Shown here one piece after another: positions 58,108 through 64,000 of a DNA stretch of 64,000 nt. This stretch comes from Nonomuraea sp. PA05. Lineage in GTDB: Bacteria; Actinomycetota; Actinomycetes; Streptosporangiales; Streptosporangiaceae. The notes under the pieces are model-generated. The model worked only from the letters and a program-made list of their open reading frames with translations. It made no database searches and was not told the origin of the DNA. The DNA lies in NCBI RefSeq assembly GCF_008086045.1, contig NZ_VSEY01000013.1, positions 62,001-126,000 of the forward strand. The letters run 5' to 3'. Both the position numbers and the translations under genes were made by a program. The stretch's first letter is position 1; each line of letters opens with the position of its first letter.

Positions 58108-59428
58108 CGCGTCTCGGACGGGTCGCGACGGCCACGACCGGGGCGACGGCCAGCAGGAGGGCCAGGACGGCGAAGCCGTACGGCAGCCCCGCGACCGTGG
58201 CGACGCCGGCGACCAGCAAAGGGCCGCCGGCGTCGCCCAGCTCGCGGCCCAGCTCGGCCGAGCCCATGGTCTGGCCGAGCCGTTCGCGGGGGGTGGCGGC
58301 GGCGAGCGCGGCGAAGCCGAGCGGCGTGATCAGGCCGGTGCCCGCGCCGATCAGCACAGCGGCGGCGAGCACCCCGATCAGGCCGGGCAGCGTCGCGCAC
58401 AGCAGGCCGGCGGCGGTGACGGCCAGGCCCGCGATCATGCCGGTGCGGGCGGTCAGCCGCCCCGCGTCCAGGGCGCGGCCCGTCCACGGCTGGACGAAGG
58501 CGGCGGTGGCGGCCAGCACCGAGACGGCGGCGCCCGTCGCCACCGTGCCGAGGCCCGTCGCCGCGCCGGAGACGGGCAGGAAGCCCACCCCGACGGACAG
58601 GGCGGCCGTGGCGGCGGCCAGCGCGGCGGTCGGCGCGAGGAAGGACCGGTCGGCCAGCCGCCGGGCCAGGTCGAGCAGCGTCTGCCTGGCCTTCGGCAGT
58701 GGCGGCGTGGCGGGGACGGCGAGCGCCGCCCAGCAGGCGACCACGGCGGCCAGCACGGCGAGCACCACGAACAGCAGCCGCAGGCCGCCGATCCAGGCCA
58801 GGACGCCGCCGAGGAGGGGGCCGAGGGTGTAGCCGATGGACTTGTAGAACCCGTACCCGCCGAAGGCCCGGCCGTGGCCCGTCGCCGGAGTGAGGCGGGC
58901 GACCAGGGCGGAGGCCGATGGGGAGAAGGCCGAGGCGGCGGCGCCCTGGCCGAGGCGGGCCGCCCACAGCCAGCCGGGGCTGTCGGCGATCGCGTACAGG
59001 GCCGAGGCGAGGGCGAAGGCGATCAGGCCGCCGAGGAGGACGGGCTTGGCGCCGACGCGGTCGGCCAGGGTGCCGAAGATGGGCTTGAGCACGACTTCGG
59101 CGCCGTCGTACAGGGCCAGGAGGCCGCCGAGCACCAGGAGCGAGGTGACGGCGTCCTCGGCGAAGCCGCCCAGGTTGGCGGCGATGCCGTGCGCGCCGAA
59201 CGCGGTGGTGAAACCGGCGGCGTACAGCGGCCACAACGCCTGCTTCGGCGCGTGACCGCCCGCGCCGGCCGCCTCGGGTGGCGTGCCCCTCCCGCCCGGC
59301 CCCGCCGCCAGGTCGCTCGCGTCCCTGCCACCGGGCCCCGCCGCCGGGTCACTCGCGTCCTTGCCGCCGGGCCCCGCCGCCGTACCGCTCGCGTCCTTGC
59401 CGCCGGGCTCCGCCGTCGTACCGCTCAC
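58097..59428 (-). CDS. MFS transporter B
   Basis: 443 residues. The N-terminal 60 residues are a repeat with A-G-P-G-G-K/R-D-A-S-D and similar units, then about twelve membrane helices with the signature loop F-G-T-L-A-D-R-V-G-A-K. Its ATG overlaps the TetR stop (ATGA at 59425), so it is regulated with that gene. Typical of sugar or drug efflux MFS proteins. Ends 11 bp inside the convergent frameshifted gene. Confidence 0.9.
   Translation of the reverse strand: MSGTTAEPGGKDASGTAAGPGGKDASDPAAGPGGRDASDLAAGPGGRGTPPEAAGAGGHAPKQALWPLYAAGFTTAFGAHGIAANLGGFAEDAVTSLLVLGGLLALYDGAEVVLKPIFGTLADRVGAKPVLLGGLIAFALASALYAIADSPGWLWAARLGQGAAASAFSPSASALVARLTPATGHGRAFGGYGFYKSIGYTLGPLLGGVLAWIGGLRLLFVVLAVLAAVVACWAALAVPATPPLPKARQTLLDLARRLADRSFLAPTAALAAATAALSVGVGFLPVSGAATGLGTVATGAAVSVLAATAAFVQPWTGRALDAGRLTARTGMIAGLAVTAAGLLCATLPGLIGVLAAAVLIGAGTGLITPLGFAALAAATPRERLGQTMGSAELGRELGDAGGPLLVAGVATVAGLPYGFAVLALLLAVAPVVAVATRPRRVSP
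59270..59420 (-). repeat. In-frame repeats in the MFS B N-terminus
   Basis: Three or four imperfect copies of a 33-36-bp unit around GGGCCCCGCCGCC...CTCGCGTCC encode the A-G-P-G-G-D-A-S-D repeat ahead of the first membrane helix. Confidence 0.8.
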
Positions 59429-60042
59429 GCCTGTTCCTCCTGCCGGGCCCGATCAACCTGCCCATTCTGCTCGATCCGCGCATCCACGGCACGAGCCGGC
59501 CCCGTGACCAGCGGCAGGTAGACCTCGTCGACGATCTCGACCAGCACCTCGTCGGGCACGGTCGGCGCCCCCCGGGTGACGAACTCGTTGCGCAGCAGCC
59601 CGATCGCGACGGTCGCCACCCTGGGCGTGACCTCGATGCCCGCCCGCCGCAGCACGTCCTGCCACATCCCCGCGCCCCCGTCCGTGGCGCGCGAGTGCAG
59701 GACGGCGAGCAGCTCGGGGTCGTCGGCCGCGCCGGACAGCAGGCCGCGCAGGATCTCGCCGAGCGGCGACGACCAGTGGCTGTTGGCGGCGCGCAGCAGG
59801 GCGAGGACGTCGCCGCGCAGGCTGCCGGTGTCGGGAATGACCGTGCGGGTGACGGCCAGCTCGGCGTAGGCGGCGACGCCGAGCGCGGCACGGTTGGGCC
59901 AGCGGCGGTAGAGGGCGTTCTTGTTGGTGCCCGCCCGTTCGGCGACCCGCTCCATGGTCAGCCCGGCATATCCGGATTCGAGCAGCTCGTCCTGCGCGGC
60001 CTTGAGGATGGCCCGCTCCAGCTCTTGACCTCGACGCCTCAT
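59425..60042 (-). CDS. TetR-family transcriptional regulator D
   Basis: 205 residues. The helix-turn-helix is L-T-M-E-R-V-A-E-R-A-G-T-N-K-N-A-L-Y-R-R-W. It is the first gene of a TetR-MFS pair and diverges from the TIM-barrel gene at 60091, with a perfect palindromic operator in the 48-bp gap. Autorepression and control of both directions are expected. Confidence 0.92.
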   Translation of the reverse strand: MRRRGQELERAILKAAQDELLESGYAGLTMERVAERAGTNKNALYRRWPNRAALGVAAYAELAVTRTVIPDTGSLRGDVLALLRAANSHWSSPLGEILRGLLSGAADDPELLAVLHSRATDGGAGMWQDVLRRAGIEVTPRVATVAIGLLRNEFVTRGAPTVPDEVLVEIVDEVYLPLVTGPARAVDARIEQNGQVDRARQEEQA

Positions 60043-60056
60043 GCACAGCAGGGTAC

Positions 60057-60071
60057 GGTACGGACCGTACC
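60057..60071. promoter_or_regulatory. TetR operator GGTACGG-A-CCGTACC
   Basis: A perfect 7-bp inverted repeat around one base lies midway between the divergent starts at 60042 and 60091. This is the expected size and position for a TetR dimer site. A further GGTAC half-site lies just to the left at 60052. Confidence 0.8.
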
Positions 60072-60090
60072 TTGCGGAAGGGATGACGAC

Positions 60091-61041
60091 ATGCGGGGCA
60101 AAGGCATCGTGTACGACACCGGCATCGTGATCGGCGACCACGACACCAGGCAGACGTTCGACCTCGGCGCGGTGCGGCACGACCTCCAGGCCATCGCGCG
60201 CGACCTGCACTGCACCGCCGTCAGGATCATCGGCTCGAACCCCGGCAGGCTGGAGGCCGCCGCCCGCGAGGCCGTCGCCGCCGGGCTGGAGGTGTGGTTC
60301 TCGCCGTTCACCGCCGACCTGACGCCGCCGGAGCTGCTCGACCTGTTCGCCGACTGCGCCGGGCGGATCGACGGCACCGGCATGGTGTTCGTGGCGGGGG
60401 CGGAGCACAGCCTGCTCAACCGGGGGTTCCTGCCCGGCGACACGATCGGCGACCGGGTCGGGCTGCTGTCCGAGCCGGAGACGCTGCGCGCGCACCTCGG
60501 GCGGGTGCCCGCGCTGGTCAACGCGTTCCTGGAGGACGCCGTGACCGTGGTCAGGGAGCGGTTCGACGGGAGGATCACCTACGCGTCGATCCCCTTCGAG
60601 TCGGTGAACTGGGAGCTGTTCGACATCGTCGGGGTGGACCTGTACCGGTCAGCGGAGATCGCCGACCGGTATCGGGACGGCGTGCGCGGCCTGGTCGCGC
60701 AGGGCAAGCCCGTGGCGATCACCGAGGTGGGCTGCATGACGTTCCGGGGCGGCGGTGATCTCGGGGCCCGGGGGACGGAGGTGGTGCGGTACGACGGGCA
60801 CCGGCCCGCCGGGCTGTCCCGGGCGCTGGCGCGGGACGAGGGGGAGCAGGCCGGGTACCTGCGGGAGGTGATGGACGTGTTCGAGCAGGAGGGGGTGGAC
60901 AGCGTGTTCGTCAACACCTTCGCCCAGTTCGACATGCCGGGCGAGCTCGACGCGGCCAGTTACGGGGTGGTGCGGGTGACCGGGGCGACGTCGTGGGAGC
61001 CCAAGGAGGCGTTCCGGCTGCTGGCCGGGCGCTACGCCTGA
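60091..61041 (+). CDS. TIM-barrel protein, glycoside-hydrolase-like
   Basis: 316 residues with alternating strands and helices. V-R-I-I-G-S-N-P and V-W-F-S-P-F early, D-I-V-G-V-D-L-Y mid-protein, and P-V-A-I-T-E-V-G-C with a glutamate at a strand end resemble retaining glycoside hydrolases of clan GH-A. No signal peptide. Similar actinobacterial proteins carry the label abortive infection protein without proof. AAGGGATG precedes the ATG. Control by the adjacent TetR is likely. Confidence 0.75.
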   Translation: MRGKGIVYDTGIVIGDHDTRQTFDLGAVRHDLQAIARDLHCTAVRIIGSNPGRLEAAAREAVAAGLEVWFSPFTADLTPPELLDLFADCAGRIDGTGMVFVAGAEHSLLNRGFLPGDTIGDRVGLLSEPETLRAHLGRVPALVNAFLEDAVTVVRERFDGRITYASIPFESVNWELFDIVGVDLYRSAEIADRYRDGVRGLVAQGKPVAITEVGCMTFRGGGDLGARGTEVVRYDGHRPAGLSRALARDEGEQAGYLREVMDVFEQEGVDSVFVNTFAQFDMPGELDAASYGVVRVTGATSWEPKEAFRLLAGRYA

Positions 61042-61087
61042 GCGCCACGCGGCGCGGGCGGCGCGGGCGGCGCGCCACCCGTGCCGG

Positions 61088-62431
61088 TCACTTCCTCCGT
61101 GTCTCGCTCAACGCCACGTGGATGTGGTCGTTGTGATCGGTCCTGAAGTCCTTGGCCCTGATGACCTGGTTGTCGATCCGGCTCCAGGCGCCGATCCCGA
61201 GATCGACCTCCTTGCTCTCCTTCTTCGCGTCCGTGAACTCGTACCTGCCGGTCCTGAGCAACGCGCTCGCCCACCCCGTCACGAACCGCGCATCGCCCTT
61301 GACCTGGCTCCCGGCTGCGTAGTAGATCCGCACCACGTTCTTGTTGTCGATCAGCTTGCCGAGCCGCGTCCTGGTCGCCTCCGCCCACTCCGTGACCTGG
61401 CGGAGCCCGTCCTCGTCGGCGTTCATCGCGGCCTTGGTGGCGGCGACCAGCCTGTTGTAGTTCAGGCCGCCCGACCCGAGCGCGCCGGCGTCCACGCCGG
61501 AGAACCGGTAGGGGTGGAAGGCGTCGATGTCGTTGCCGGTCAGGTGCGTCCCGTGGCCGAGGTTGCGCGCGTGCTCGCCGGAGATGTCGTTGATGCGCGG
61601 CAGCAGCGCCTTGTTGGCCGCGACGGACAGCCAGCCGTGGGCGAAGGAGGAGCACCAGTCGTCGCCGCCGCGCTTGTCGTCGCGCTGCCCGTACCGGTCG
61701 AACCCGGCGGGCATCCGCCACAGCGGGAAGAAGTCCGCGGAGTCCTTGCGGGCGGTGATCACGGTGCCGTCCCGGTCCTTGCCGAACAGGCTCACCCGGT
61801 ACCCGACGCGGGTCACCTCCGACGGCTTGCCCTTGACCTTGGAGGGGTGCTGCTCGTCGAAGGTGGCGCGGACCTTGAGCTCGTCCCTGCCGATGCTCTT
61901 GACCCCCTCGCCGCCGTCGGCGGTCGGCGCCGCGCGCGTGACCGTCTGCAGCACCGGCCTGCCGGCCTGCGGGCTGGTGTTCAGCAGGTCCACCCGGACG
62001 CAGGTGAGCTCGACGCCGGTCGGCAGCAGGTACTCGACGGTGAGGTAACGCTGCTGGACGTTCGCCTCGTTCAGGCGCGGGATGCTGACCCTGTCGTCCC
62101 TGGCGGCCTTGGCGTACTTGGGGCTGGTGCTGCGCGGGACCCGGTCGGGGGTGATCGCGGTGACCTCGAGGGCCGACTCGCCGGGTTCGGCGTCCGAGAC
62201 GTCGCAGTCCTTCTCCGTGGTGTCCGGATCCAAGCCCTCGCCGGGATCCGAGCCCTCGTCGGGGTCCAAGCCTTCCTCGGGGTCCAAGAGCTCGTCGGGC
62301 GACTCGGGGCTGGCCGCCGTGGCGGCCCACGCGGTCGCGCCGCCGAGCTGGAGCGTGCCCGCCGAGATCACCGCGACGGCGGTCACGGCGACGGCCAGGA
62401 GCCTGCGCGGGCCTAAGCGCCGGAGCGTCAT
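61088..62431 (-). CDS. Secreted MepA-like (LAS/M15-M74 type) metallopeptidase
   Basis: 447 residues. R-R-L-G-P-R-R-L-L-A-V-A-V-T-A and a hydrophobic core ending A-W-A-A-T form a signal peptide. An acidic segment with L-D-P-D-E-G repeats follows. The C-terminal domain has G-H-G-T-H-L-T-G-N-D-I-D and ends H-N-D-H-I-H-V, the paired zinc motifs of murein endopeptidase MepA and LAS peptidases. Cysteines near 75 and 270 may pair. It likely cuts peptidoglycan cross-links outside the cell. Confidence 0.82.
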   Translation of the reverse strand: MTLRRLGPRRLLAVAVTAVAVISAGTLQLGGATAWAATAASPESPDELLDPEEGLDPDEGSDPGEGLDPDTTEKDCDVSDAEPGESALEVTAITPDRVPRSTSPKYAKAARDDRVSIPRLNEANVQQRYLTVEYLLPTGVELTCVRVDLLNTSPQAGRPVLQTVTRAAPTADGGEGVKSIGRDELKVRATFDEQHPSKVKGKPSEVTRVGYRVSLFGKDRDGTVITARKDSADFFPLWRMPAGFDRYGQRDDKRGGDDWCSSFAHGWLSVAANKALLPRINDISGEHARNLGHGTHLTGNDIDAFHPYRFSGVDAGALGSGGLNYNRLVAATKAAMNADEDGLRQVTEWAEATRTRLGKLIDNKNVVRIYYAAGSQVKGDARFVTGWASALLRTGRYEFTDAKKESKEVDLGIGAWSRIDNQVIRAKDFRTDHNDHIHVALSETRRK

Positions 62432-62751
62432 GGCGCCCTCCGCTCCGCGGCGCCGGTCAAGCTGATCATGCTGCCTCCTCAGTCGGTGTCTGAGGTCGTT
62501 TGTACGGCGCCGCGCGTTGACCAGCCAGGACAGCACATTGACCAGCGATGTCCATGGTGATCGAGCAGGGTGCGGATAGCATGGGCGGTGGCGGCCGTCC
62601 GCGCCCAACCTCCGGCGACCTGCCCCAGCCGGGTCACCTCCAGGAGGCAAAGGGAGGCTCACCTCTCGGGCGGAGCGCAGCCGTCCCCCGGGGCGCGCGC
62701 CCGCCGCCGCGGCCGCTGGGGGGCGAGCGGAGGGCGCGCGGGAGACGTTCC
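62432..62751. other. Intergenic region without a supported gene
   Basis: Between the divergent MepA-like and DUF1835 genes. It should carry both promoters and holds GC-rich runs (for example around 62690-62730) but no ribosome site plus frame, no clear hairpin and no repeat that I can support. Confidence 0.6.
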
Positions 62752-63894
62752 ATGACCAAGCACGCTGACTTCAAGCGGCGGGTACGCGCCCGCATGGCCA
62801 AGACCGGCGAGTCGTACGCGATCGCGCGCCGCCGGCTGCTGGGCGAGCAGCCCACGCCCACCGAGGAGCGGATGGCGGCGGCGCTGCACATCAGCAACGG
62901 CGACTGCACCGACCTGGCGGGCACCGGCCTGGCCAGGCACATCGTGTACTGGCGCGACGTGCTGCACGAGGGGCCCGTCCCCGCGCTGGCGCACGAGGAG
63001 CTGCGCCGGGTCAGGACCGCGTTCCTGATGGGCGCGGACGCCGACGACCACGCGGAGGGCACCCGCATGTTCCAGCGGCGCGACGCCGCCGTGGAGGCGC
63101 ACCGCGACGGCGAGTACGTGCTGTGGTTCGAGGCCGACCTGTACGACCAGCTCCAGATCGTGCAGATCCTGTCCCGCCTGGCCGAGCTGGAGGTGCCCGC
63201 CGGGCGGGTCACGCTGATCTGCATCGGGGAGCATCCCGGCATCGCCCGCTTCGGCGGCCTCGGCGAGCTCCGGCCCGACCAGCTCGCCGAGCTGCCCGCC
63301 ACCCGGGCCTGCGCCACCCTCACCCCGGACGCCCTCGACCTGGCCACACGGGCGTGGGCCGCCTTCCGCGCCCCCGCGCCTGACGGCCTGCCCGCCATCG
63401 CCGCCGTCCGCTCCAGCGAGCTGCGCTTCCTCGGGGAGGCCTTCGACCGGCTCAGCCGCGAGTACCCCTCGACCCGCGACGGGCTCTCCCTCACCGAACG
63501 CCGCATCCTCGCCGCCGCGGCGCAGGCGCCCACGGCGAGCTCCACTGCGGGCTCCACGGCGGGCTCCACGGCGAGCTCCACTGCGGGTGACGTGTTCGTG
63601 CGCGCCTCGGCCCGTGAGGCCCGCCCCTACCTCGGCGACACCTGGTGCTACGCGGCCATCGACCGCCTCGCCCGCGCCCCGCACCCCCTGCTGTCCGCCC
63701 TGCCCGCGGACGGCCCCGCCGGGCCCGCCACCGAGGTCCGCCTGACCGGCATCGGCGCGCGGGTGCTGGCCGGCGAAGCCGACCATGTGACGCTCAACGG
63801 GATCGACCGGTGGATCGGCGGCGTCCACCTGACCGGCCACGACGTGCGCTGGAGGTGGGACGAGGGCAGGGAATGCCTGACGGGGTGGGACTAG
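62752..63894 (+). CDS. DUF1835-domain protein
   Basis: 380 residues. An N-terminal basic helix resembles the K-T-G-E-S-Y-A-x-A-R-R toxin/antitoxin-associated segment often found in actinobacterial small proteins; the DUF1835 part begins near residue 43 with L-H-I-S-N-G-D and contains W-R-D-V-L-H-E-G-P-V and W-F-E-A-D-L-Y-D-Q. A Ser-Thr-Ala-Gly repeat (about 262-280) lies in a linker. Function of DUF1835 is unknown. Its stop overlaps the next gene's stop on the other strand. Confidence 0.85.
   Translation: MTKHADFKRRVRARMAKTGESYAIARRRLLGEQPTPTEERMAAALHISNGDCTDLAGTGLARHIVYWRDVLHEGPVPALAHEELRRVRTAFLMGADADDHAEGTRMFQRRDAAVEAHRDGEYVLWFEADLYDQLQIVQILSRLAELEVPAGRVTLICIGEHPGIARFGGLGELRPDQLAELPATRACATLTPDALDLATRAWAAFRAPAPDGLPAIAAVRSSELRFLGEAFDRLSREYPSTRDGLSLTERRILAAAAQAPTASSTAGSTAGSTASSTAGDVFVRASAREARPYLGDTWCYAAIDRLARAPHPLLSALPADGPAGPATEVRLTGIGARVLAGEADHVTLNGIDRWIGGVHLTGHDVRWRWDEGRECLTGWD
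63530..63592 (+). repeat. 12-15-bp repeats coding S-T-A-G in the DUF1835 gene
   Basis: Four units of GCGGGCTCCACG or GCGAGCTCCACT type, in frame, in the linker of the DUF1835 protein. Confidence 0.85.
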
Positions 63895-64000
63895 GGCGGG
63901 GGAACCCGGACGGAGAACACGATCCACGCGGTCGTCAGGTGCAGGGGGATGACCAGGAGGGCGAGCAGCCCGAGCGGGTAGACGGAGTCGCCGGTGCGGA
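63891..64000 (-). CDS. C-terminal part of a membrane protein, cut by the window edge
   Basis: About 36 codons on the minus strand read L-G-L-L-A-L-L-V-I-P-L-H-L-T-T-A-W-I-V-F, a membrane helix, then R-V-P-P-P and TAG at 63891. It is convergent with the DUF1835 gene, overlapping its stop by a few bases. The rest lies beyond the right edge. Confidence 0.6.
   Translation of the reverse strand, partial: RTGDSVYPLGLLALLVIPLHLTTAWIVFSVRVPPP

Overview
The window is very GC-rich, with tightly packed genes, many 4-bp ATGA/GTGA stop-start overlaps, several apparently leaderless genes, F420-type LLM oxidoreductases and actinobacterial families such as the DUF574 SAM methyltransferase. This points to a soil actinomycete chromosome, most like Streptosporangiaceae/Nonomuraea. 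That placement is inference from gene content, not from a search. No rRNA, tRNA, CRISPR array, insertion sequence or replication origin was seen.

Layout. (1) 2-9447, + strand: a ten-gene operon already under way at the left edge. The first four recognisable steps resemble plant chlorophyll breakdown: the C-terminus of a red chlorophyll catabolite reductase (RCCR)-like protein, a short-chain dehydrogenase close to the chlorophyll b reductases NOL/NYC1, and a secreted chlorophyllase-like alpha/beta hydrolase, together with an unrecognised 304-residue protein. A maleate isomerase/arylmalonate decarboxylase-family enzyme, a membrane protein, an HMG-CoA-lyase-like enzyme, an acyl-CoA synthetase, a His-rich bicupin and an MmgE/PrpD protein follow. 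(2) 9446-12524: a DUF664 remnant, a secreted SnoaL-like protein and a STAND ATPase. (3) 12648-23755, - strand: a 12-gene operon headed by an IclR regulator and carrying a hydantoinase/imidase-like amidohydrolase, two class III CoA transferases, an isochorismatase-fold amidase, an LLM oxidoreductase, MmgE/PrpD, a double RidA protein, two MaoC proteins, a thiolase-fold protein and a DUF35 protein. A cyclase-family hydrolase is divergent across an IclR-type operator. Regions 1 and 3 read together as a candidate pathway taking a plant tetrapyrrole (chlorophyll or its phyllobilin/maleimide products, and perhaps phytol) to central metabolism. I regard this as the most interesting content of the window.

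(4) 24.7-32.1 kb: DUF2306 protein, two TetR regulators (the second in operon with an ABC exporter), an F420-type oxidoreductase and a glutamine-synthetase-like ligase. (5) 32.1-37.3 kb: LysR/arginase divergent pair, a rifampicin-monooxygenase-like flavoprotein under a strong promoter with operators, STAS proteins and a Thr/Pro-repeat secreted protein. (6) 37.4-46.2 kb: PadR-SGNH hydrolase-phosphotransferase operon, OhrR-like regulator, methyltransferase, HTH-TM-CBM6 protein, I36 protease inhibitor, MFS-TetR operon and a deletion scar of a PEP-synthase-like gene. (7) 46.2-64 kb: dnaE, LysR, serine hydrolases (one frameshifted), DUF574 methyltransferase behind a perfect 18-bp-period operator array, O-methyltransferase, surface proteins, TetR-MFS operon, a TIM-barrel protein, a MepA-like peptidase and a DUF1835 protein.

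The window also holds several gene remnants (9446, 31914, 45771, possibly 35748), one frameshifted gene (56852) and many in-frame 12-, 15- and 30-bp minisatellites in protein termini and linkers. All functions are assigned from sequence reading and memory of families. No database search was run.
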